Of a stretch of 64,000 bases of DNA, positions 26,346 to 33,909 are shown one piece after another (within the stretch, counting starts at the first letter, position 1; each line of letters opens with the position of its first letter). This stretch comes from Pontibacter ramchanderi (GTDB taxonomy: Bacteria; Bacteroidota; Bacteroidia; Cytophagales; Hymenobacteraceae), in assembly GCF_002846395.1 (NCBI RefSeq), contig NZ_PJMU01000003.1, positions 62,001 through 126,000 of the forward strand. Direction: 5' to 3'. A program made the position numbers and the translations under genes. The notes beneath the pieces are model-generated. The model searched no databases and was not told the DNA's origin. It saw only the letters and a list, made by a program, of their open reading frames with translations.

Positions 26346-27827
26346 ATGCGGCTACAGGAAGATGTTATCCGGCTTATACTCGGGCTGAAAATCAAACAGT
26401 TAAGAACAGAAAAGAACATCTCACTGACGGACCTGGCCACGAGTACAGGCATATCGGTGTCGTACCTCAATGAGATAGAGAAGGGAAAGAAACACCCCAA
26501 GCCGAGCAAGATTGCCGTGATTGCCGACGAACTGGGCGTGACCTACGATTACCTGGTGTCGCTGCAGCTGAGCAAGCGCCTGCAACCGGTGGGCGAACTT
26601 TTGCAATCCAACATTTTATCGGAGTTACCGCTCGAGCATTTTGGCCTAGATGTGAGCCGCTTGCTGGATTTGTTTGCCACGGCCCCGGCCAAACTGAGTG
26701 CCTTTGTGAACACTTTGCTGGAAATCTCCCGTGCATTCGATTTGCGTGTAGAACAATTCTACTTCTCTGCCCTGCGCTCCTATCAGGAACTGCATGATAA
26801 TTACTTCGAGGACCTGGAACTTGAAGTGGAGCGTTTCATGGAGGTACAAGGCATAAGCGCTGAGACCACCCCTACTTTTGAGCAACTGGCAGGTATACTA
26901 CAAGAATCATTTAACATAAAAATTGAAACGGAGACAATACAAAGCCATGCTGAGCTGATCTCGCTTCGGTCTGTTTTTATTCCGGGTGCGACACCGTCCC
27001 TGTCGCTCAACCCCAACCTGACAGCGCAACAGCGTGCCTTTGCAGTGGCCCGGGAGCTTGGTTTTCAGGTGTTGCAATTGCAGCCACGTCCCTATACCTC
27101 TACTTGGGTGCGGGTGGGGTCTTTTGAGGAAGTGCTTAACAACTTCAAAGCCTCTTACTTTGCCGGCGCCCTCCTACTCAACCGTGACCGTTTGGTGCAG
27201 GACCTGCAGACATTCTTTGCGCAGCCTACCTGGCAGCCGGCCATGCTGGTGCAACTAATGGAGGGCTACCGCACCTCTCCGGAAACACTCCTGCATCGGC
27301 TCACCTCGCTTTTACCCCGCTTCTTCAGCATCAAACAGTTGTTTTTCCTGCGCTTCCATCACGACGCGGCCCTCAACAGCTTTTCCCTGACCAAAGAACT
27401 GCACCTCTCCGGCCTGCACAACCCGCACGCCTCGTTCCTGAACGAGCACTACTGCCGCCGCTGGATCTCGCTCACGCTGTTTGAGGAAATGGAAGAGCAC
27501 AAACGGGCCGGCAACCTGGAACAGCCGCTGGTAGGTATACAACGCTCCTCCTACATCAATTCTACGAACGAGTACCTGGTACTGGCCCTGGCCCAGCCAA
27601 CCGAGAGTCTGACCGGCACCATCAGCATCGGCATGCTGCTCAACGAGAACCTGCGCAGAAAGGTCCGCTTTCTGGACGACCCTGCCATTGTGCACCGCTA
27701 CGTCAACGAAACCTGCGAACGCTGCCCTGCCCTGGATTGCCTCGAGCGTGCGGCGGCGCCCGTAGTGCTGGAAAAACAGCTGTGGCAGGAGAAGGTGATG
27801 CAGACGCTGGAAGGGTTGAAAGGGTAA
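26346..27827 (+). CDS. RamB/ScfR-type regulator: HTH + IrrE-like + DUF2083
   Basis: From ATG 26346 the protein has 493 residues. An Xre-type HTH occupies about 8-65 (LKIKQLRTEKNISLTDLATS, GISVSYLNEIEKGKKHP). The middle resembles the ImmA/IrrE fold but its zinc motif is degenerate (AFAVARELGF where HExxH is expected), and the C-terminal DUF2083-like part ends with a Cys cluster CERCPALDCLER. The family includes RamB of Corynebacterium and Mycobacterium, which controls aceA and aceB according to carbon source. Its position divergent from aceB and the intervening palindrome support the same role here. The frame also opens at a TTG at 26298, but ATG is preferred. Confidence 0.88.
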   Translation: MRLQEDVIRLILGLKIKQLRTEKNISLTDLATSTGISVSYLNEIEKGKKHPKPSKIAVIADELGVTYDYLVSLQLSKRLQPVGELLQSNILSELPLEHFGLDVSRLLDLFATAPAKLSAFVNTLLEISRAFDLRVEQFYFSALRSYQELHDNYFEDLELEVERFMEVQGISAETTPTFEQLAGILQESFNIKIETETIQSHAELISLRSVFIPGATPSLSLNPNLTAQQRAFAVARELGFQVLQLQPRPYTSTWVRVGSFEEVLNNFKASYFAGALLLNRDRLVQDLQTFFAQPTWQPAMLVQLMEGYRTSPETLLHRLTSLLPRFFSIKQLFFLRFHHDAALNSFSLTKELHLSGLHNPHASFLNEHYCRRWISLTLFEEMEEHKRAGNLEQPLVGIQRSSYINSTNEYLVLALAQPTESLTGTISIGMLLNENLRRKVRFLDDPAIVHRYVNETCERCPALDCLERAAAPVVLEKQLWQEKVMQTLEGLKG

Positions 27828-27895
27828 AATCCCTTAACACCTTACAAAATTCCCCTAAAACCCCTATCTTCGGGATTAGATTCTTCACCCGCTCC

Positions 27896-29458
27896 ATGGC
27901 CCAGTTCTATTTCCGGCAAACCACCGTCACCCAGGGGTTCAACGCTCCGCTTTCGCTCTTCGAACTGCACCAGCAGATACGGGAAGAGCTGGAAATGGCG
28001 TTTCCGGAGAGCTACTGGGTGGTGGCCGAGATCTCTCAGGTAACACCCGATCGCCGTAAAGGGCATTGTTACCTCAACCTGATCGATAAAGGCGATGACC
28101 CGCGCGGGGCGATACAGGCGCAGGCCCGGGCTACGATCTGGAGTAGCCGCTTTCAGATGCTGGGGCGCTATTTTGAGGAGAAGACAGGACAGCCGCTCAA
28201 GGCCGGCCTTAAGATCCTGTTTCAGGCGCAAGTGCGTTTTCACGAACTCTATGGCCTGAGCCTCGACATTGTCAACATCGACGCCAATTACACCATCGGC
28301 GACCTGGCCCGGCAGCGACAGGAAACCCTGAAGCGCTTGGAGGCAGAAGGCTTGCTCACGGCTAACAAAGAGCTGGAAATGCCACTGGTACCGCAGCGAC
28401 TGGCGATTGTATCGTCGGCCTCGGCGGCGGGCTATCAGGATTTCATTCACCAGCTCGAACACAACAGCTACGGCTATACCTTCGATACGCGTCTTTTTCC
28501 GGCCACCGTGCAGGGCAATGAAGCACCAGCCTCCATTGTGAAGGCCATGGATCTGATTGCCAGGTATAGCCACTTGTTCGACGCCATTGTGATCATTCGT
28601 GGGGGCGGTTCGCAGACGGATCTGGGTTGCTTCGACGATTATAAAGTAGCCGCTGCCATTGGCAACGCTCCCCTGCCTGTAATAACAGGTATAGGGCACG
28701 AGCGCGATGAAAGCATTTCCGATCTGGTAGCGCATACCCGCCAAAAAACCCCAACCGCCGTGGCGAATTACCTGTTGGAGAAAGCGCTTGCTTTTGAATC
28801 GGAGGTGGAAGGGCTTTTTGACAGCATCTACATGTTTGCCGCACAGCAACTGCGCCTGTCCGCCGATAAACTGGAGCGCCAGAGCCTGAAGATTTCGAAC
28901 CTGACCAATGCTTACCTGCAGGAAAACCGGGAACAGCTGGAGCATTTCTCGAAGAGCCTGCTGCTCAGACCGAAAAACTTCCTTCACAACCTGAAACTGC
29001 TCCTCAGCGACAAAGAACAGCTCATCCGGGCCAACACAAAAGACCTGCTGCACCTGCGCGGGAAGGAACTAAGCGAACTGAGCGTATGTGTGGAAGGTAT
29101 GGGCCAGCGTTGGCTGCACATGAAAGAGCAGGACCTGAACAAACTGGTGCACTGCATCGAGACAGAGGCCAAGGACAAGCACAAGCGGAGCCAACTGAGT
29201 TTTGTGAAGTGCAGCGACCGCCTGCAGTACAGCGCCCAGAAAAAACTGAGCACCGACAGCCACAAGCTCGAACTCCTGGAGATGCGCATTCAGGCCAATG
29301 ACCCGGAAAAGCTGTTGCTGCGCGGCTATACCTTGACCCTGCTCAACGGCAGGATCATCAAGCATATGGGACAGGTGAAAGAGGGAGATGTGATCGAAAC
29401 GCGCCTGCAGGATGGCAGGGTACACAGTTTAGTTGTAAACAAAGACGAAAATGAATAA
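27896..29458 (+). CDS. xseA: Exodeoxyribonuclease VII large subunit
   Basis: Exonuclease VII degrades single-stranded DNA to oligonucleotides in repair. From ATG 27896 (MAQFYFRQTTVTQ) the protein has 520 residues, longer than the 456 of E. coli. It has an N-terminal OB-like domain (YWVVAEISQVTPDRRKGHCYLNL), the catalytic core with RLAIVSSASAAGYQDF, IVIIRGGGSQTDL, and GIGHERDESISDLVA, then a long helical C-terminal part typical of XseA coiled coils. The frame runs back to 27737 inside the regulator gene. The xseB start overlaps its last 8 nt. Confidence 0.93.
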   Translation: MAQFYFRQTTVTQGFNAPLSLFELHQQIREELEMAFPESYWVVAEISQVTPDRRKGHCYLNLIDKGDDPRGAIQAQARATIWSSRFQMLGRYFEEKTGQPLKAGLKILFQAQVRFHELYGLSLDIVNIDANYTIGDLARQRQETLKRLEAEGLLTANKELEMPLVPQRLAIVSSASAAGYQDFIHQLEHNSYGYTFDTRLFPATVQGNEAPASIVKAMDLIARYSHLFDAIVIIRGGGSQTDLGCFDDYKVAAAIGNAPLPVITGIGHERDESISDLVAHTRQKTPTAVANYLLEKALAFESEVEGLFDSIYMFAAQQLRLSADKLERQSLKISNLTNAYLQENREQLEHFSKSLLLRPKNFLHNLKLLLSDKEQLIRANTKDLLHLRGKELSELSVCVEGMGQRWLHMKEQDLNKLVHCIETEAKDKHKRSQLSFVKCSDRLQYSAQKKLSTDSHKLELLEMRIQANDPEKLLLRGYTLTLLNGRIIKHMGQVKEGDVIETRLQDGRVHSLVVNKDENE

Positions 29459-29717
29459 CAAAGACATAAGCAAAATGACGTACCGCGAAGCCACCCAAGA
29501 GCTGGAGGAAATTCTGCGGGCTATTGAAAGCGACTCCGTGGATGTGGACGAACTTACCCAGAAAGTGCAGCGCTCATCGTTGCTCATCAAATTCTGCAAG
29601 GACAAGCTGCGCCATGCCGAGAACGCCATTAACCAGGTATTTAACGAAGAAAACTGCGAAGATCCTGCTTCGAAGGCGGAGAAAGGCAGTAGCGGCAATG
29701 GCACCTTGTTCCAATAG
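29451..29717 (+). CDS. xseB: Exodeoxyribonuclease VII small subunit
   Basis: The 88-residue protein has the family's two-helix core: MTYREATQELEEILRAIES and VDVDELTQKVQRSSLLIKFC. It binds the XseA C-terminal helices to form the multi-subunit nuclease. The last 25 residues (ENCEDPASKAEKGSSGNGTLFQ) are polar and look disordered. It overlaps xseA by 8 nt, as usual for this pair. Confidence 0.92.
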   Translation: MNNKDISKMTYREATQELEEILRAIESDSVDVDELTQKVQRSSLLIKFCKDKLRHAENAINQVFNEENCEDPASKAEKGSSGNGTLFQ

Positions 29718-29734
29718 GCAGAAGTGATCATCGC

Positions 29735-29941
29735 ATGAAAAAATTCGCTCTTATCCTGATCGTCCTGCTAATAGGCCTGATCGTGTACAATGCGACTAAC
29801 ATTGACTTTTCGGATTCACTGGCTTCTGTGCCTAACCAGCATGTATACATGCGACTGGTGACCAATGTGCTGGTGCTTATTTCATTGATATACAGTTATC
29901 GCAGGTATAGCAGGAAGGTGGACAATCAGTCACAGGAATAG
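29735..29941 (+). CDS. Small two-helix membrane protein
   Basis: A 68-residue protein with two membrane segments (about 4-19 and 42-56) separated by a polar loop NATNIDFSDSLASVPNQH, ending in a basic cytoplasmic tail RRYSRKVDNQSQE. It follows xseB by 17 nt and ends just before a terminator, so it is likely co-transcribed. I do not recognise the family. Confidence 0.65.
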   Translation: MKKFALILIVLLIGLIVYNATNIDFSDSLASVPNQHVYMRLVTNVLVLISLIYSYRRYSRKVDNQSQE

Positions 29942-29968
29942 GTATAGCTTATCTTTCTATCACACACA

Positions 29969-30004
29969 AAAAGCCCCGAACTGTCTTTTGCAGTCGGGGC
30001 TTTT
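29969..30004. terminator. Bidirectional terminator between xseB unit and otsA-otsB
   Basis: AAAAGCCCCGA (29969-29979) pairs with TCGGGGCTTTT (29994-30004), 11 bp with A/T-rich flanks on both sides. It serves the plus-strand xse unit and the minus-strand trehalose gene ending at 30024. Confidence 0.9.
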
Positions 30005-30023
30005 GCGTTTCACTATAACCTCT

Positions 30024-32231
30024 CTAAAGTAATTCTTTCGGTAGTTTTTTCTGCTTTAAACCGATCAGGCGGGAAAGTAATTTACGGGCCTCTTCACAGC
30101 TGTCGAGGTGGTACTTGGCCACAGAGTGCGAGTTTCCGATCTTGACGGTATAGGCCTCGCGCGGCATGGCTTTGAAAATGTCTTCGTCGCCCCAATCGTC
30201 GCCGATAGCCAGCACAAAGTCGTGCGGGTACATGTTGAGCCAGTAACCGGTTGCCTTGCCCTTGCTCACTTCCTGCGCCTTGATCTCGACAGCCATTTGT
30301 CCGTCGAGCACCTGCAAATTGCTGTTGGTGGCCAGGAAGTTGAGGTGACTCACGAGCTCACGGGCACGCAGCTCGCCCAAACCGGTTTCTACGCGGCGGT
30401 AGTGCCAAACCAGCGAGTACTCTTTCTCTTCAATAAACGAGCCAGGCGTGCGGTCCACGTACAGGTCCAGGATCAGGCGGATGTCGCTTTTCCAGTCGTC
30501 GATGAGGCTGGTCATGGTCTGCCAACCGGTGCCGCGCTGCTTTATCCAGACGCCATGCTCGGCAATCAGGTCGATGTTCAGGTGGCCCAGCCAGCGCTGC
30601 ATGTTGTCCTTCTCGCGGCTGCTGATCACCACCACCCGGTTCTTTGGATTGCTGCTCAGCATCTGCAAAAGCTCCAGCAGGTCCTCGTCGGGCGCGGCCA
30701 TGAGCGGACGGTTGTGGTAGTCGACCAGGGCGCCGTCGTACTCCAGGAAGAACAGACGTGAACTAGCTTCTTCGTAAGAGTTGCTGAGTTCCTGGTAGGT
30801 CGCTTCATCGAGGTAGGTAGTGGCCATGGACAGCTGCTTGATCTTCACATAAGAAAGCCGGTCCATGAACATGCTCACCCAGTGGTGGATGTTATACCTG
30901 CGCAGCGACTCCTGCATGTGCTGCATGTGCTGCTTCTGAATATCTTCGGGCATGGTGAGGGCCGTGTGCAGGGTCTCCACCATCTGGTTGATGTCGTTCG
31001 GGTTGATCAGCAGCGCCTCCGAGAGCTCTTTGGAAGCCCCCGCCATTTCGCTCAGGATCAGTACACCGGTCTGGTCGAGCTTGCTGGCCACATACTCCTT
31101 GCACACCAGGTTCATGCCGTCGCGCATCGGGGTTACGAGTGCTACATCCGCCATGCGGTAAAAGGCAGACAGGGTTTCGAGCGGGTATGAGCGGTAGAAG
31201 TACTGGATCGGGTTCCAGTTCATGTGGCTGTACTTGCCATTGATGCGGCCCACCAGTTCGTCCACCTCGTTTTTGAGCTCTTTGTACTTCTCCACCGCAT
31301 CGCGCGAAGGCACCACCAGCATCACCAGGGTCACTTTTTCATGAAACTCGGGGTAGCGCTCCAAAAACAGCTCAAAGGCCTGCAGGCGCTGCGGTATACC
31401 TTTGGAATAATCCAGGCGGTCGATGGAGAGCACGATCTTCTTGGAGTGCAGGTTGTTTCGGAAAATCTTCTCCCGCTTTTTCACATCCTCGCTGTCCGCT
31501 GTCTGCTCATATTTCTCGTAGTCGATCCCCATCGGGAAAGAGTCGACAAGCAGGGAGCGGTTGCCGGTGTTGATCCAGCCGTGTGTGCTGCCGTGGCCCA
31601 CCAGGCGGTTGACCGAACTGAGGAAGTGGCGCATGTCGTCGTAGGTATGGAAACCGATCAGGTCGGATCCCAGCATCCCTTCCAGCAGCTCTTTGCGCCA
31701 GGGCAGCAGGCGGAACACTTCATAAGATGGAAACGGAATGTGCTGGAAGAAGCCGATAGTGCTCTCGGGTAATTTCTCGCGCAGCATAGAAGGCAACAGC
31801 AAAAGCTGGTAATCGTGCACCCAGATCGTGTCGTCGGGCTCGGCCACTTTCACCAACTCGTCGCAGTACTTCTGGTTCACCTCCACGTAGGTTTCCCAAA
31901 GTTGCTGCTCATAAATGGCGTACTGACTGAAGTAGTGAAAAGTAGGCCACAGGGTTTCGTTGCTGAAGCCTTCGTAAAATTCTTTAATTTCCTTTTCGGT
32001 GAGAAAGACCGGGTGCATGTTCTGACCGTTCAGGTTCTCGACGATCTGCTGTTGCTGCGCTTCCTCCTCTACCACCATGCCGGGCCAGCCAATCCAAAGG
32101 TTGTTCTTTTTCTTGTAGATAGAGCCCAAACCCGTCGCGAGGCCGCCCTCGCTCGGTTTAAAATCAAGCCGGCCCTCATGTTCCTGTAGCTTGACAGGGA
32201 GCCGGTTTGAAACAATAATCAATTTCGCCAT
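30024..32231 (-). CDS. Trehalose-6-phosphate synthase / trehalose-phosphatase fusion with degenerate phosphatase motif
   Basis: From ATG 32231 (MAKLIIVSNRLPVKL) the 735-residue protein has an N-terminal GT20 synthase domain (NRLPV, GGLATGLGS, HDYQLLLLPSMLRE, DRLDYSKGIPQRLQ), which makes trehalose-6-phosphate from UDP- or ADP-glucose and glucose-6-phosphate. From about residue 490 it has a HAD-type phosphatase domain. Motif I reads FFLEYDGALVDYH instead of the usual LDYDGTL, so the nucleophilic Asp is Glu497, while motif II (VVVISSREK) and motif IV (AIGDDWGDEDIF) are kept. Phosphatase activity may therefore be lost and supplied elsewhere, or the domain may be regulatory. An upstream ATG adds 19 poorly structured residues. 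Confidence 0.93.
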   Translation of the reverse strand: MAKLIIVSNRLPVKLQEHEGRLDFKPSEGGLATGLGSIYKKKNNLWIGWPGMVVEEEAQQQQIVENLNGQNMHPVFLTEKEIKEFYEGFSNETLWPTFHYFSQYAIYEQQLWETYVEVNQKYCDELVKVAEPDDTIWVHDYQLLLLPSMLREKLPESTIGFFQHIPFPSYEVFRLLPWRKELLEGMLGSDLIGFHTYDDMRHFLSSVNRLVGHGSTHGWINTGNRSLLVDSFPMGIDYEKYEQTADSEDVKKREKIFRNNLHSKKIVLSIDRLDYSKGIPQRLQAFELFLERYPEFHEKVTLVMLVVPSRDAVEKYKELKNEVDELVGRINGKYSHMNWNPIQYFYRSYPLETLSAFYRMADVALVTPMRDGMNLVCKEYVASKLDQTGVLILSEMAGASKELSEALLINPNDINQMVETLHTALTMPEDIQKQHMQHMQESLRRYNIHHWVSMFMDRLSYVKIKQLSMATTYLDEATYQELSNSYEEASSRLFFLEYDGALVDYHNRPLMAAPDEDLLELLQMLSSNPKNRVVVISSREKDNMQRWLGHLNIDLIAEHGVWIKQRGTGWQTMTSLIDDWKSDIRLILDLYVDRTPGSFIEEKEYSLVWHYRRVETGLGELRARELVSHLNFLATNSNLQVLDGQMAVEIKAQEVSKGKATGYWLNMYPHDFVLAIGDDWGDEDIFKAMPREAYTVKIGNSHSVAKYHLDSCEEARKLLSRLIGLKQKKLPKELL

Positions 32232-32317
32232 GTGATTATACCTAATGTCAGGCTGCTGCAGCTGCTTGCCCAGGGTGTGGGTCCACAACGTTCAGTGTCC
32301 GGATTCAAAAAAATTCT

Positions 32318-32342
32318 CTGCCTATTTTTATGGCATAGGCAG
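32318..32342. promoter_or_regulatory. Inverted repeat upstream of the trehalose gene
   Basis: CTGCCTAT (32318-32325) and ATAGGCAG (32335-32342) form a perfect 8-bp dyad with 9 nt between, in the AT-rich 410-nt divergent spacer between the OtsA-OtsB start (32231) and 32641. It could be an operator or a leader hairpin. No other feature is seen in the spacer. Confidence 0.4.
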
Positions 32343-32640
32343 TCTTTATAGCATACGGATATACTTGTGCGCACGTTTTAGCTATATAGTAAAAAATATA
32401 TGAAATAAAATCCGGGGACTGACTGTAAGGTATTTATCCCACAGCGCTTCAGGCGCCTGATACCTGTCTGGTCAGTGTATACCTGGGTTTGGGTTACCAA
32501 ATCCGCAAAAAACTTACTATCTTTAGACAAGAGCTTCATCCCGAAAGATTGGCGTCAGGTTCGGGATGCTCCAGATCAGGAAACCATTTCCGATCGTTCG
32601 CAGTAACAGCTTACACATTAGCCAAAGAACAAACCACTCC

Positions 32641-33240
32641 ATGGATTACTTCAAAGGAATTGACCCTGCTATTGTCAGTTGGGTCATTATACCTGCTCTT
32701 ATTTTTCTTGCCCGTATTATGGACGTTACACTGGGCACGCTCCGCATTGTTTTTATCTCGAAAGGCGACAAGATCATTGCTCCGCTGCTGGGTTTTGTGG
32801 AGGTGCTCGTCTGGCTCGTGGCCATCACGCAGGTGATGCAGAACCTGAGTAACATCGCGTCTTACTTTGCCTGGGCGGCGGGCTTTGCAACCGGCAACTT
32901 CTTGGGTCTGCGCATCGAACAAAAACTGGCGCTGGGCCAGGTGGTGGTGCGCGTCATCACCGTCGACTCAGGCGACGAGCTCATCAGCCGCCTGACCAAT
33001 CGCGGCTACCGCCTCACGGCTCTGGACGCTAAAGGCTCTCGGGGCAAAGTGAACCTGCTTTTCATGATCTTAAAGCGTAAAAAACTACAAGAGGTCATCC
33101 AGATCATCCGCGACTACAACCCAAACGCCTTTTATTCCATCGAAGACGTGCGCTCTGTGTCCGAGACTGACATGCCAGAAGAAGAGAGCAATCGCCGACT
33201 CAACATCTGGAAACACTTCCCGCTGCGGAAGGGAAAATAG
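32641..33240 (+). CDS. UPF0316-like membrane protein (DUF5698 + DUF2179)
   Basis: From ATG 32641 the 199-residue protein has three N-terminal membrane helices (about 13-28, 40-60 and 73-92) containing the family-like ARIMDVTLGTLRIVFISKG and FAWAAGFATGNFLGLRIE. A soluble C-terminal DUF2179 domain follows (VVVRVITVDSGDELISRLTNRGY ... LKRKKLQEVIQIIRDYNPNAFYSIEDV). UPF0316 proteins are widespread and uncharacterised. The frame is open from 32566 but the ATG at the first helix fits better. Confidence 0.87.
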   Translation: MDYFKGIDPAIVSWVIIPALIFLARIMDVTLGTLRIVFISKGDKIIAPLLGFVEVLVWLVAITQVMQNLSNIASYFAWAAGFATGNFLGLRIEQKLALGQVVVRVITVDSGDELISRLTNRGYRLTALDAKGSRGKVNLLFMILKRKKLQEVIQIIRDYNPNAFYSIEDVRSVSETDMPEEESNRRLNIWKHFPLRKGK

Positions 33241-33374
33241 GGCTTTAATGAGGGTATAGACTAACGGGAAAAGGGCTTTTGTATTTGCTTTCTGCCTGCA
33301 GAGAAGACGGATAGACAGCGGATTTTGGTCTTTAGGAATAAGTGCAGATACTACAGTATACCTGTGCATAAATA

Positions 33375-33425
33375 ACATCCCCCTGCCCCCTTCTTTGTCG
33401 AGGGCCTCTACCCCCAAGGGGGACT
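33375..33425 (-). repeat. C/G-rich dispersed repeat, type R3 (copy 1)
   Basis: On the minus strand it reads CCCCCTTGGGGGTAGAGG then CCCTCGACAAAG and AAGGGGGCAGGGGG, close to the copy at 55343-55393. It contains a near-exact version (2 changes) of the 19-bp word described for 33576. Such G-rich repeats are common between genes in Cytophagales. Confidence 0.75.
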
Positions 33426-33446
33426 TTTCTACTACTACACTTCGAA

Positions 33447-33662
33447 AGGTATAAGCACTGTAGCACATGAACACTGGCAGGTATAGCAAGGCTAACTTGC
33501 CCCTTGCGCTATGCAACAAACAGCCTTAGCCAGGTGCACCTAAATGATTACCCACTGTTTGAGCGTTCAGCGAGTGGGGGTAGGGGCCCTCGATTTGGGG
33601 AATCTTGACTTTTTTGCCTACTTTGGGGGTAGGGGCCCTCGATTTGTGTCAAGACAAAAAGT
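33447..33662 (+). repeat. Dispersed repeat R2 (copy 1) carrying two 19-bp insertions
   Basis: This copy matches 55192-55012 (opposite strand) through landmarks AGGTATAAGC, CTGGCAGGTATAGCAAGGCT, CCACTGTTTGAGCGTTCAGC, CTTGACTTTTTTGC and TGTGTCAAGACAAAAAGT. Unlike the other copy, the word GGGGGTAGGGGCCCTCGAT is inserted at 33576-33594 (after CGAGT, before TTGG) and at 33625-33643 (after TACTTT, before TTGTGTC). Confidence 0.8.
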
Positions 33663-33728
33663 AGGGCCCGCCCGGCCAGGGCAAGCTATAAAACAAAACA
33701 GTTTAAGGTATAGAAAAGCAGCTACGCC

Positions 33729-33752
33729 AGGTATAGGTATAGGTATAGGTAT
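33729..33752 (+). repeat. Tandem (AGGTAT)4
   Basis: Four uninterrupted AGGTAT units followed by AGC. The unit is part of the heptamer AGGTATA that is enriched throughout the window, here amplified in tandem in the spacer between the UPF0316 and glgB genes. Confidence 0.9.
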
Positions 33753-33846
33753 AGCTATGCTACCAGCTACACCTGGGCCAGCGTCTCTACGATACCAGAC
33801 ACGAACGAGGACGCTCGCCCCAATACCGCTATACCTCCTAAGCATA

Positions 33847-33887
33847 AAAGATGAGTGTCTGCCTAAACCAGACAGACACTCATCTTT
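33847..33887 (-). terminator. Terminator of the glgE-treS-glgB operon
   Basis: AAAGATGAGTGTCTG (33847-33861) pairs with CAGACACTCATCTTT (33873-33887), a 15-bp perfect stem with an 11-nt loop. On the minus strand it ends in TTTT and lies 23 nt after the glgB stop. Confidence 0.9.
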
Positions 33888-33909
33888 AAAACTTACTTTA
33901 AAAGTAACT

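Noticed and set aside
27842..29053. 403-codon minus-strand open frame over xseA
   Set aside because: Antisense to a clear xseA gene with no recognisable domain.
33729..33752. Tandem AGGTAT units as a CRISPR or VNTR
   Set aside because: No spacers are present and the tract is only 24 nt, so it is a short simple repeat of the genome-wide word.
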